From Linnemannia schmuckeri (lineage: Eukaryota; Mortierellomycota; Mortierellomycetes; Mortierellales; Mortierellaceae), in contig JANATG010000009.1 in assembly GCA_029449235.1 (NCBI GenBank), forward strand, positions 2,248,951-2,312,950: a DNA stretch of 64,000 bases, written 5' to 3'. A program made the translations under genes and the position numbers. Of this stretch, positions 47,529-57,860 are shown piece after piece. Position 1 is the first letter of the stretch. Each line of letters opens with the position of its first letter. Below the pieces are notes generated by a model. It was not told where the DNA came from and did not search any database. It saw only the letters and a program-made list of their open reading frames with translations.

Positions 47529-50445
47529 CTGCAGCAACTGCAGCACCAGCAGCAGCATAATCATCATCAAGCTCAACAAGCACAACAGCAGGTGCAGCAA
47601 GTCCAACAGCATCAACAACAGCAGGCCCACCAGCAACATCAACAGATCCAACAGCAGCAGCAGCAACAACAACAAGTTCACCAGCAGCAACATCAACAGG
47701 AACAACAGCAGCAGGAGCAACAACATCATCATCAACAGCAGCTCCAGCAGTTCCAGCAGCAACTTCAGCAACAACAGTTGCAACAGCAACAGCATACCCA
47801 ACAGTATCAGCGCCACCTCGTACAAAATACAAGCTTGGCCAATTGGCCCAATGCCTTGGTGGAACAACAAAGGTATTGTTGTGGCGCTCAAGCCATCTAT
47901 AGATTTTGAATTTGTTTTCTTTGTTCGACATTTGGACATCAGCTAACATACCTTTCGTCTGCCTTGGTGCAATAGTACACTTAATCTGGACTTCCCACAA
48001 GATGGACCTGATCCTAAAGCCATGCTACGACTGCTTGACTTTTGCCGATATCTGGGACACGGTGAAGAGGTAGTTAAGACTTATGTACCAGCTCTGAATG
48101 TAAGTTTGCGATTTGCAACATGTTACTTACGATCGTTTGTTTCCAATGTGCAAATAGAATCAATCTATCCAATCGTGGCAGGCCTTCGTCACCAAGTTTT
48201 ACTCGAACGAAGGCAGACAGAAATACACTCTTGTCAACCCTACGAACAACGATAGCAGGACGTTTGGTAAATGTTTGTAACAACTAATATTAATACTATG
48301 CGTTGCTGCGCCTCCATTCTCCTTTCAATACGTGTTAACATTTGCGTATTATATCACTCTTTAGAGATCCCGGTGACATCCTTACCCAAGCTGTACCACA
48401 CCAACTATCAGTCAGGAGTCAAGGAAATGAAGTTGACTTTGGACGGCGTTATCGAACAACCATCCAAGGCGCCACTAATCGTGGAATGTGACAAAGTATC
48501 ACTTCTCTCGGACTATACCAGTGGATCGAAGGTGAGTTCTTGTATAGCCACCTTCGTACAATTACTTTGTCGTGAATGGTCTTATAAACAACCACAGAAG
48601 CTAACAGAACCTGCTTGTGATGGCTCGGGGATGAATGTAAATAGGTCATGTCGGTTGGCTCTGTCAGAGTTATGTTTGCGACAGATTACAAGATTGACCT
48701 TTTGGAAATCACCATCTCGGACTTTACGGAGCTCATCCCTCGCCCCAAGGACGACGCATCGGAAAGCCCCGTGATCGACCCAAAGACAGACTCGAAGAAG
48801 AAGACCGCGTCCAAAAAGGCTTCTGCCGCTGCTGCAAAAGGTTCCAATTACAGTGTTCCCGAAAGTGTCGTGAATGAGTTTGGTGTAACTCACAAAACCA
48901 TGCGGACGCTTGGTGTAAGTACATGCTTGTTCAGCTTTCTTTTCGAGATGAACACTACAAGACAATTTGACATATTTGTCCCTACATCAAGTATTAGCAT
49001 CAGCTGAGCACACATTGCCATTTTACTTGTGAATACTAGATCTCCGACATCAAGTCCAAAATGCCGGAACTTCTGGGTACGACTGCAGGTGCAAACAGGC
49101 CCAGTCCAGGTATGTGTTCCACTCGTCTGAACGATCGTGTTATTGTCGCCCTCAACGGACCTTCATCAACCAATAGTCCTTTCTCACAATTATAGATTCT
49201 TCATTGCCATTTAACATTCAAGGATTACAGAATGGAGCAGGAACAGCGAAACCAGACATGCCAGGACTTCCACCTGTTACAAGCACTATCTCTACTGGCC
49301 CTCCTGCCCAAGCACCATTTGTGACGTTTGGAACGATGCCTCAAACCGACGGGTCGCATGTTCTGGCAGGACTTTCGTCGCCCGGGATCATGAAACGTCG
49401 CTTTTCCACTAGCCTGGTGACCATTGCTGGAGGAGTGGTAGGACCAGGTACCATGCAATCGCCTCCTATAGAGGCTGCTCAGCCAGGAAATATTAGCGCA
49501 GCAGGAACCCCAACATTGGATTATGCCTCAGTAGGAGGTCTGGCGACACATCTCAACAACGTCCAAGGCCCTGGAGGCGCGCATGGCGGATTTATCAGCG
49601 TGTCTGGTTCGTTTACGATGCCCTCAGGTGTATCAGTGGCGTCTGTCGCCCCACCTTCGACTGCCGCCCCACCCATACCCAATACCACCAAAGCCACAAA
49701 ACGAGCCAAGAATGCATCCGTGGCATCGACACCCACAATCTCCAACAAAGGAACTGCCGCCGGCGGCACAACCTCCTCTACCACAACCACAACTACTACC
49801 GGTCGGAGTCGCAAGGGAACAGGACGAAAGGATTCGAGCGCAAAACGAAAAGGAAGTCTGGCAAGTGAGACAGCGACAGTCGAAGCTACCACAGGATCTC
49901 TTACACCAACGATACAGAGCGCAGCTGAGACGGGAAGCCCCACTACAAGACCCACAGCACAGTTCCGGAATCGACCCACCAAGAATATCGGTTCTCCTGT
50001 CTCCATTCCATCTCCTGTCTCTACGCCTATGATGTCTGTTGCTCTGAGCGACATCCAACAAGTCAACAGCAGCACCAACAATAACACCAACCTGAACCAA
50101 GTACCAGGGGGGCTACCAGTCGCCAATCTCAGAGGAATCTCCAATGGATTTGAAGCCATGTCGCCACCCTTTTATTCTGCTCTGGCTCCCAATCAGACTA
50201 TGCTCATGTCAACCAATGGGACCGGAAATTTGGAAATGGACACGACTTTCCAGATTCCACGCACGGCCATGGATGAGTCAGAGGAATGGACAGGCGCTCT
50301 GGATTTCATGACGGATTCAAAGGCTTTGGACATGGGCGAGTTCATATTTGAACCAAGCTACGACAAGGAATCTGAGTCGGCTGGCTCAAACGCCAACGTC
50401 CTCACCTCAACGGATACTTCCAGCGGGACCCAAATCTCATTATAA
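46335..50445 (+). CDS. LIM-domain-binding (LDB/Adn1-type) transcription cofactor with giant Gln tract, seven exons, 1175 aa
   Basis: Exons: 46335-47872, 47976-48099, 48158-48266, 48365-48531, 48645-48914, 49040-49109, 49196-50445; all GT-AG and in frame. Residues 1-512 begin MFALNNNNNN and are dominated by Gln (about 350 residues of Q-rich sequence, coded by CAA and CAG). Residues about 515-740 are the LIM-binding domain: AMLRLLDFCRYLG, SWQAFVTKFYSNEGRQKYTL, EIPVTSLPKLYHTNYQSGVK, VGSVRVMFATDYKIDLLEI and ISDFTELIPRP, matching animal LDB1 and fungal Adn1/PtaB. The carboxyl part is Ser/Thr/Pro-rich with basic patches (RSRKGTGRKDSSAKRKGS, a possible nuclear signal) and an acidic end. Family members dimerise and bridge DNA-binding partners; in fungi they work with Flo8/Som1-type factors in adhesion and hyphal growth. 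The domain call is firm, partners are inference. Confidence 0.9.
47454..47528 (+). repeat. 25 uninterrupted CAA codons
   Basis: In frame with the LDB-type gene (Gln). The surrounding 1.1 kb alternates CAA and CAG with occasional CTT/CTG, CAT and GCT codons. Because of this composition five or six frames stay open across it; the Leu-, Ala/Val- and Asn/Ser-rich alternatives are artefacts. Confidence 0.95.
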
Positions 50446-50914
50446 TTACTCTTGCTCTCTCTCTCTTTAACAAATGAAAACATGTACCACATATCTCAGT
50501 CGTGGTCAAAGGAGAACGTACGACAGTTTAAGTGTATGGACTTTATGATACACGCGTGGTTTTTTTCTTCTAGCAAGCGTCACGTACACTCTAGTGACAC
50601 CCAACATTCTACGTATTATGACGGATTGCCTTGTAGTGGACCATCACTTGTACAGCAACAGCAGCAGCATCAAGTGGACATGACCTACTTACTGTTCTTC
50701 GTGTTTGCTTAGTTTCAGCCAATTGCGGGAAATGCTTCTGTTAAGCTACTCGGGTTGGAAGTGGTCGGCGCATAAATGTTGTTGAAGACATTTACTTGTC
50801 AAGGGCAGAAGAGAAGGTCTATGTGATGGTGATTGAAGTTTGTGGAACCGTTGTTGCTGCTCTTGTTGCAGGAGAGGGATGTACGTGATGATGTGCTACC
50901 GGACTGGAGCAATA
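50446..50914. other. Intergenic, between convergent 3' ends
   Basis: 469 bases after the LDB-type gene. No coding or RNA signal beyond short chance frames; a CTCTCTCTCT stretch follows the stop directly. Confidence 0.45.
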
Positions 50915-52687
50915 CTAGCGGCGCTTTACTCCAACAAACGCAAGTGACGAGGATTCCATTGTGAAATCGTCCATTCTTTTCCGTAGTGCCTTGGATACTG
51001 TTGACGCCGCTATACTGAAAACCCTGTCAAAGCATTCTGTGCTTTCCAAAAGATCGACTGAGCGTTGCGGGTTGCCAGAAGAGTTGGTGACAATGTTTTT
51101 GACTATAGCTGCTGCCACTGGTAAAATTGACGGGGCCATTGAACTGGTTTGTTGATGGCCTTGGCGCATTGTTGGCAGACTGTACGTTTGACAATGTGTG
51201 GTTAGAATGGCATGAGCCAGTTGGTATGGCAGCGTTGATAGTAGAGGTGTCGGTTGTCCCAAATGCGTTGGTGACCTTACCTCGATCATCGATTTGAATG
51301 ATAATTGTGATAGGCGCCCGGATGACAAAATCTTTCAACTTCTGCACCGTCACTCGACGTTGAGTTGTAACTGGAGGATGGTCTGTTGAGTGATGTTGCT
51401 GTGCAGAAGTGGATGGAGATGATACCTCAACAATAGTCCCGCATCCTGCAGCCGATGCTTTCTTCTTGAGTGCTCCGATGGCGCCAGCAGCAAGTCCGCC
51501 AGAGCGACCGCAGTTGCCGGTCAAAGCGGGCTATGTATGATCACTGACATTGCTGGCACCGCTTAACGCGCTGGATGCGTGGGTTTAAGAAAGAGTTGAG
51601 AGTGTCTCTCCTCCGCCTGCTCCCATATTGTTGATGCTGTTGCTACTTGTCGTGCTTCGGACGGCTCCCAACGACTCCTTCGAGCCTCTCCTCCCATATA
51701 CCATTCTAAGCCGCTTTAAACCAGGTTCTGTCCGGGATTCTGATGTCAAACCGGCGCCGAAAGAATTGTTGGTGTTTGGGGGAGTCACTGCAGAAGAGGA
51801 TGCTCATCTGCTGCCATGGTGTTGAACAGCTGTTGTCAAGGTCGATAATAAACCTGCTGGACTCAATTGCGAAGAGCACTGCTGGCTGCAGGTTGGTCGA
51901 ATGCCAGTGATAGATCATGCCGGTCCCTTGCCTTCTGCAGTTGCTGCTCCTCGATAGTTTTCAAATCGACATTCTCCTGTGCATGCTCGCCCTCGTACTC
52001 AACCATATCAAGCGACAAACGAAAGCTGAGATAGTGCTTCACCTCGACTCTCGTCTTGACCGGAGGGCCACTTGGAATGGTCGTGGCTAGCGTTTCTTGT
52101 CGTGGCAGTGGGCCTACCTCCACGACTGATGGTCCCATCATTTCGTACAGCATCGGCTTAGACGGATAGTCAAATTCTGAATCAAAACCAATGCCAGACT
52201 CTGTTCCCGTGCTTCTTGGCAAGGAATAGTCGTATGCAGATGGTGCATTGAGCGACGGTCTTTCTAAGGAGGGCCACGAGAACATCTATCGCAGACGAGG
52301 GTTGTCCAAAGGCACAGGAACAAGAAGCATGAACGGCTTATTACACTAAGTGTGCGCTGCAGGTGACAAGTCAAGTGGCAAGGCGTGAGGGAGACGGGTT
52401 GTGGAAGAGTCGAGTGGAAAATCGAGCAAAAGGGCCTTTTGCGGCTAATCCAAAGTTTCAAAAATTCCATAGGATCGTGCCCAGAGGTGTAGGCGGAGTC
52501 ACGAGCGGCCCCATCCAGGAAGGAAGCAGCGGTCCTCATGATCCTTCGCCCTAGGCACTTCTCTCCGGTTTCTCAATTGCTGCGGTGTTCGGAAGTGAGA
52601 GTCGCCATGTGGACTCGATGTAATGGGTTCAGAGAAGATCGATAAGAGCTGTTGAGCACCTGCTTGTGCGAGTCCGACCAATGTCAT
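50915..52687 (-). pseudogene. Arrestin-like gene, carboxyl part only; incomplete or decayed
   Basis: Coding pieces on the minus strand: 52687-52499 (MTLVGLAQAGAQQLLSIF, HFRTPQQLRNRREV), 52285-51863 (YDYSLPRSTGTESGIGFD, then VEVKHYLSFRLSLDMVEYEG and EEQQLQKARDRHDL), about 51800-51585 (TPPNTNNSFGAGL, LKRLRMVYGRRGSK), about 51536-51290 (VQKLKDFVIRAPITIIIQID), and a last piece ending at 50915. The second piece resembles the last strands and tail of the arrestin C domain in Mortierella-type arrestin-like proteins, which recruit ubiquitin ligases to membrane transporters. I cannot connect all pieces with confident splice sites, and no arrestin N domain is found up to 53 kb. It may be a multi-exon gene I failed to resolve or a gene truncated at the edge of the subtelomere. 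Confidence 0.4.
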
Positions 52688-52964
52688 CTCAGAGGCAGCT
52701 GATTAGCCAGATAACCCTTCCCCTTGTTCAATAGTTTATACACCCTCCTCCCCTCTTCACTCCCTTCCATTTGCAATTCTTTACGTTCCCAGTTTACCAT
52801 ATTCTTCCGACTTGTTTTTCTCTCTCACTCTTTCTTGTTCCATCTGTCACGCCAACACGATCCATTAGGCGAGAGTAGGCAGTGGCGAAAGAAAAAAGGG
52901 AAAGTGGGTGCATATATGTAAGAAAGACATCATACCTATTATGATCAACACCCAATGAGAATCA

Positions 52965-53135
52965 GTTGAACATATCCACCTTGAACTAAGCACAACACAG
53001 ATAAGAAGTTGGTGGAAGACTCATTGCGCATATGGACAACAATCGAAAAGGGAACAGGAAAGAATGCATATAGAGCAAAAAAAATGAGGGCTACCCTTGA
53101 ACAACAAGTAGAGCAAAAGCGAGAGAAAGACACCA
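52965..53135. repeat. Diverged dispersed repeat, family 1, copy a
   Basis: Aligns in the same orientation with 57660-57860. Shared words include ACATCCACCTTG/ATATCCACCTTG, AACACAACACAGA, GAACAACAGTCGA/GGACAACAATCGA, and ACAGGAAAG. I judge roughly three quarters of bases identical by eye, with short indels. Origin unknown; a transposon fragment or duplicated subtelomeric segment. Confidence 0.7.
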
Positions 53136-53248
53136 GGTGACACGCTAACAGGACCCTTCACTCATATTTGGCATGGAGCAGCGAACCATCGGTTACTGGA
53201 GGACCACCAGCAGAGTGAGGATGAGTTACCGATTGACGACGATAGCGA

Positions 53249-53572
53249 ATGACAACAAGAGACACCAAGGACACGGACCATGGTAAACATCTACCGCAGC
53301 CTGACCCAGCATTCCTGACCAAGGAGTGGACCAAGCTGTTCAAGTTGGCGTCGAGTATCGCAGCAATGCTGGCCCGACAGTTTATTGGCCCGATCGAGGA
53401 GTTTGGTTGGACGGAGATATGGAACATGCGTTGCAAGGCGACGGTCGAGTGGGAGAAGACTCAAGGGATCACAGCACGAAAGAAGCAAGCAGAAGTGAGC
53501 AAGAGAGGGAAGCCGACAGGATTTGGCCCAGCAAGGCGACGAGTCGGTGTATCGAAAGAAGACCTGAGTTAA
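53249..53572 (+). pseudogene. Possible 3' remnant of a retroelement reading frame
   Basis: An open frame of 107 codons reads HLPQPDPAFLTKEWTKLF, then SSIAAMLARQFIGPIEEF and WTEIWNMRCKATVEWEKTQG, and a basic tail GFGPARRRVGVSKEDL. The W..IW..RC....W pattern followed by a Lys/Arg-rich tail recalls the carboxyl end of some LINE-type ORF2 proteins. There is no upstream reverse transcriptase. It could also be an unknown short gene. Confidence 0.25.
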
Positions 53573-54053
53573 GGCGAATGATCGCGAATACTTCCTTCCT
53601 CCTGTACCTGTAACTCTAAATTTCCATCTTGTTAACACTGGAGATGTGAGCAAAGTGGTAAGCGATCAAATTTTCGATCTTTGCTCGCTCACTTTACATA
53701 GGATTGGTAGGATCCGCTCACCTCTTGCTCGTACCTCTGGTTAATACACTTCTACACTCTCACTCCCATTCTTATGTAGCCCATGACTGAATACTCTTCG
53801 TCCTGTACAAATGTTGTTCGCATAAGGAGCATCATACTTTGGGTCCAGATTTGACTGATTTTAAGGGATTGTAACAGCCAGTTGGGCTTGACAAAAGCTA
53901 ATCATGGTTGACAAGTATTAATACTTAATGTTTCAATTCACATGGCGTAAAAGGGTGGGACTGGAAAACGGGCGTAAAGGCACCACCGGACTGGTAGCTG
54001 AAGGTTATGGAATAAAAATTAATGGCTACAAGTACGGGACCGCAAATTCTGTG
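53573..54053. other. Subtelomeric spacer
   Basis: 481 bases in which I see no gene, RNA or clear repeat. Confidence 0.4.
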
Positions 54054-54843
54054 TCAAAAAAAAGAACTCGAATTTGTAACAAACCAGTCTGAAACGTTCA
54101 AAATCAATGGCTTTTCCTTAAGCTCTAGACTCACGACTTGGCACGGTATTTTGCCATTGGTCTGCGAGCCAAAGACACCGAATAGCTCCTTGTAGTAAAT
54201 TGTGATCTTTTTGATGGTGTGGATGAGATTCATTGCGCCCTTGTCGCCATTGCCTGTTTTGGGCCGTAACCCCATGCACCTATCGTAAGCTTTGAGTTGT
54301 CAATGCTTACCGTGAACCGCTGTGTCGTCATAGATCTTCGGCCTCTCCCACTTTTGGGCCACACCCATGTCCTCGGTTGCCTTATCAGCTCCAGCTGGTG
54401 CACAACCACGTTGGTCAGACTTGCAGTCTTCAACTACATGTCTTTTCTCCTCAGACTCGCGACCTTCCCTGAGTTCCTGTACATTTCCGCGTACTCTTCA
54501 ACGAAAACCACTTCAAGACTGCCTTTACGATTTTTACGACCTTTACGACCCTGATGTCGTCTTTATCCCGCCACGAGCCGTAAAGATATTTTTACTTGTC
54601 GACTTCTGTCATTACGTCAAACATATTGTCGAGGTTAACTTTTTCGCTGTAGTCGAGCGTGATAAAGCCGTCATCATCTCTCCCCTCCTCGTACCTCTCT
54701 ATAATAGCAGTGAGAAGAACGAATGATAGACGAGGGAAGACAAGGCAAGAGCAGGAGAAAGTGAAGAGAACTATAGGGAATTTTTTAGCGCAAGATGGTT
54801 TATCGCATATCTTGTAAAGTTTTAAAAACTGCCAAATCATCAA
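54054..54843 (-). pseudogene. Decayed coding relic of unknown family
   Basis: The minus strand has three partly overlapping open pieces in different frames: 54843-54592 (ITLDYSEKVNLDNMFDVMTE), 54433-54230 (VVVHQLELIRQPRTWVWP, FTVSIDNSKLTIGAWG) and 54275-54054 (NLIHTIKKITIYYKELFGVF, CQVVSLELKEKPLILNVSD). Composition looks protein-like, but the changing frames and absence of credible splice sites suggest decay. I recognise no domain. Confidence 0.35.
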
Positions 54844-55226
54844 CAGTTAGGACCCAAGGCCAAAGCAAGTCGAAGAGAGCAGACCTATCACAATCATCCG
54901 TGTCATATATACATGAAGAAAATCCATACAGGATCTTCATCGCGCTCTAGATTATTCTACATCTTGCTTCTAGCCGTCAAGGTTAAAGCCCAATAGACAT
55001 TGCTAGTTGCTACCGTTCAAGACATAATGCACAATAACTGACGCATATTCTGTAAAAAGTAGTGGCAGATATAGATTATATCATGGATAACCTCGCAGAC
55101 GTGTAATATGTAATGAGCACTTGCGTATATACATCAGATGATAATACAGCTGAGAGTTAGTGCGTCAGATGAGTTCCAAATATGTAAAATCTGCCATCCC
55201 ATATATCTCAAGCGTGAATGGTCGCC
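54806..55226. repeat. Diverged dispersed repeat, family 2, copy a
   Basis: Aligns in the same orientation with 60271-60743. Both begin CATATCTTGTA and end with AATGGTCGCC; in between they share CTTGCTTCTAGCC, TTCAAGACATAA, GATGATAAT and CATCCCATATA. Copies differ by many substitutions and indels, so the duplication is old. Confidence 0.75.
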
Positions 55227-55289
55227 TAGGGGACAAGATAAGGAGGCTAGGAAAGAATGATGTTTATTGTTCAGGGGAGCTTGGGTATA

Positions 55290-55656
55290 CAGTCAAACCT
55301 CTCCTATAGTATACTCTTCTGCTGCAAGGTAAAATATACTATAGGGGAGGTTATGCTATAAGAATCATGATCTAGGCCCATGTACCCTTAAATGAGATCA
55401 GTTTTTCCCCTCCATCCTCATTCATGCCCGCCATGACCATGCTGATGGCACGACCTTAGGTTCATCCATTCACACTGACCAGAAAGTTTACACGGTGATT
55501 GTGTGATGCCTCCAGGTCAATATACTATAGGGGAGGTAGCGAAAACCACATATGAATATACTATAAGCAAGCCTAATCCAACTTTCAAAAAAAAAAAATA
55601 TACTATAGGAGAGGAATATACTTATACGGGATTATACTATAGGGGAGGTTCGACTG
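55290..55656. mobile_element. MITE-like element with TA target duplication (Tc1/mariner/pogo type), 367 bp
   Basis: The left end CAGTCAAACCTCTCCTATAG and the right end CTATAGGGGAGGTTCGACTG are inverted repeats with two or three mismatches, and each end is flanked by TA (55288-55289 and 55657-55658). The CAGTC-AACCTC terminus is typical of pogo/Fot/Tigger elements. Inside, the subterminal word TATACTATAGGGGAGG recurs about five times with variants (near 55330, 55521, 55557, 55599, 55632). No coding capacity, so it would depend on a transposase from elsewhere. Confidence 0.85.
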
Positions 55657-55687
55657 TATATGTGTGCTAAATTACACGGTGTTGGTA

Positions 55688-56780
55688 CAGTGGGTGCAAA
55701 AATGGTTTCATTTCTTCTATATTCTTATTTTTCACCATAACCAGTCTAGTTAGTATACCTTACGCTGCTATCAAGAAAGATAGCCATGGTATTTAGGAAG
55801 GTGATAGAAAAAGCTGTTCTATGATAGCTTTTATTGCTGTTGAGAAATGGAAGGAAATGTTCAGATGGGTGATTGGAACCACTTTTTCACTAGCCTTCTA
55901 CAATTGTACTAATACATCGTTTGCCCCCCTTTTGTCTTCAATATACCCTTGGCACGACATAGCATGGATGTACATATATTATGCAAAAAATAAAGGGCAA
56001 CTACTATGTAGGAAATTAACTTGACTATGTAGTAAAGTTACATGGAGTGTCTGTATAACTTCGTTTTTTTCAACTTTGAAGTGCTGCCTCTGCTGAAGAA
56101 CGCGTCCAATCGGCAATCTAATGCATATCCTGGTAAAGCATCCCAAGTCGGACTTTTAGTAAGTGTTTCAGACTTCAACAAAGAATAATAGGAGCGGAAT
56201 TGCAAAAAAAGTTAAGAAATTGACATTTGTACTATGACATGGGCGTACCTTGTACAATTGCATTCGGATATTTAGCTCCACTGACTCCTTCTTCTTTTAA
56301 AAGGTTCGACTTGGGGTGATTTACTAGGATATGCATTAGATTGCCGATTGGACGCGTTCTTCAGCAGAGGCAGCACTTCAAAGTTGAAAAAAACGAAGTT
56401 ATACAGAAACTCCATGTAACTTTACTACATAGTCAAGTTAATTTCCTACATAGTAGTTGCCCTTTATTTTTTGCATAATATATGTACATCCATGCTATGT
56501 CGTGCCAAGGGTATATTGAAGACAAAAGGGGGGCAAACGATGTATTAGTACAATTGTAGAAGGCTAGTGAAAAAGTGGTTCCAATCACCCATCTGAACAT
56601 TTCCTTCCATTTCTCAACAGCAATAAAAGCTATCATAGAACAGCTTTTTCTATCACCTTCCCAAATACCATGGCTATCTTTCTTGATAGCAGCGTAAGGT
56701 ATACTAACTAGACTGGTTATGGTGAAAAATAAGAATATAGAAGAAATGAAAATATATTGAAACCATTTTTGCACCCACTG
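55688..56780. mobile_element. Foldback DNA transposon with very long inverted repeats, TA target duplication, 1093 bp
   Basis: The left arm (55688 to about 56158) and the right arm (about 56300 to 56780) are near-perfect reverse complements; the central spacer is about 140 bases. Ends are CAGTGGGTGCAAAAATGG and its complement, flanked by TA (55686-55687, 56781-56782). The left arm lacks about a dozen bases found in the right (after the opening GGTTTCA) and has point differences, including one that makes a stop in the frame still open in the right arm. Termini and target site suit the Tc1/mariner superfamily. Arms diverge further toward the spacer. Confidence 0.88.
56433..56774 (-). CDS. Open frame of 113 codons inside the right arm of the foldback element
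   Basis: Starts near the element's terminus (MQKWFQYIFISSIFLFF), runs through FRWVIGTTFSLAFYNC and ends QLLCRKLT. The amino half has one hydrophobic segment. The left arm carries the same carboxyl 67 codons, but a stop and a small deletion block the rest. I see no DDE or helix-turn-helix motif. It may be a real small protein of the element or just an open frame in the repeat. Confidence 0.25.
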   Translation of the reverse strand: MQKWFQYIFISSIFLFFTITSLVSIPYAAIKKDSHGIWEGDRKSCSMIAFIAVEKWKEMFRWVIGTTFSLAFYNCTNTSFAPLLSSIYPWHDIAWMYIYYAKNKGQLLCRKLT

Positions 56781-57659
56781 TAGTATGGTAAGAAAGCCAA
56801 GTGGCTCGGATATGAGCGTGGGTAGGCATGAAGGTGACTCATCTATTGTTCTATGATCCTGTCATACCATCCCATCCCCATCCTCGTCATCATACCCGAC
56901 ATCGCTCTCACTAATTTTTCTATAATCATTGCCTACCGTCTGGTCGATGTTGTCATTATCGTCGCCATGGTCTTCATTGTTGATGGCGATTATGTTACTG
57001 CCGCTGCTGTTATCAGGGCCCTGGATACTTTGTTGGCGATCAATATAATCATTGGCAACGGTGATGATATCGTTGGCACAAGGCTGGTTGTTGTAGCTGT
57101 AAGAGTTAATGATATTGTGCTTGTTCTTCATGTTGGAGACAGTCCTTAGCCGTTTGTTGGCAGCTAGAGGCGGAGCTGAATAACCCAAGATTACTTTCTT
57201 GTCTAGATGGGCGAGGAGAGTGTGAAGAAGGGGCCTGCTGTTGCATTCCTACAAGAGTTGGAAAGGGAGCAGGAGGATGCGAGATGTAGAGAGAACGACA
57301 CAGAGTGGAAGGGAATGCAGGCTTAGCAATTTCTAGCTTACTTGATCACAACTTTTTTGTTAAAGGTGAAGTGGTGTCGACATGAGAGTGAACGAAAGCA
57401 GTTGGACGATGTGTATAAGATGGGGAGACAGAAAATACGAAGGAAAAGTGGAAAGATGGCTCTCCCACTAATTTTATTCTCAGGACAACCAACCATTATA
57501 CTCCAATCTTTCCCACCACTATATTCAACTTAGAAACTCACCCTCCTTCAAACACTGCCTGTCCTTGGTCTCTTCTGTACTCTCTTTTCGGCGAATAGAC
57601 AGCCCGCAATTGAAAAAGGGGTAGACCTCCTATTAAGGTCAACAGTCGATGGACAATCA
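56781..57659. other. Subtelomeric spacer
   Basis: No supported gene. A minus-strand open frame at 57188-56862 is Asn/Asp-rich (ends in DDEDGDGMV) and could be part of a decayed element-associated protein, but nothing identifies it. Confidence 0.35.
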
Positions 57660-57860
57660 TTTAAATACATCCACCTTGGACCAAACACAACACAGAACAG
57701 AAAGTAGTGGAAAATCTCATCGCGCAAATGAACAACAGTCGATGCATGTATGGACAGGAAAGGGAAACAGGTGAGAACGCATACACACCAAAAAAAAGGT
57801 GAGAGGACCATCCATGTACAGCAAGCAGGACAAAAACAAAAGAAAAGACGTCCGACGAAA
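57660..57860. repeat. Diverged dispersed repeat, family 1, copy b
   Basis: Partner of 52965-53135, same orientation. Both copies keep an open frame on the opposite strand with similar residues (for example C-LVQGG or C-VVFGPRW near the repeat start), which hints that the ancestral sequence was coding or simply A-rich on this strand. Confidence 0.7.

Noticed and set aside
46969..47946. Plus-strand Asn/Ser-rich frame of 325 codons
   Set aside because: Shifted reading of the same CAA/CAG repeat; it has no join to the downstream domain.
46861..48000. Minus-strand Ala/Val-rich and Leu-rich long frames over the Gln tract
   Set aside because: Products of reading CAA/CAG repeats in other phases; the plus-strand Gln frame is the one continuous with the LIM-binding domain.
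55821..56024. Independent gene in the left arm of the foldback element
   Set aside because: It is the mirror copy of the right-arm frame, cut short by a stop and a small deletion.
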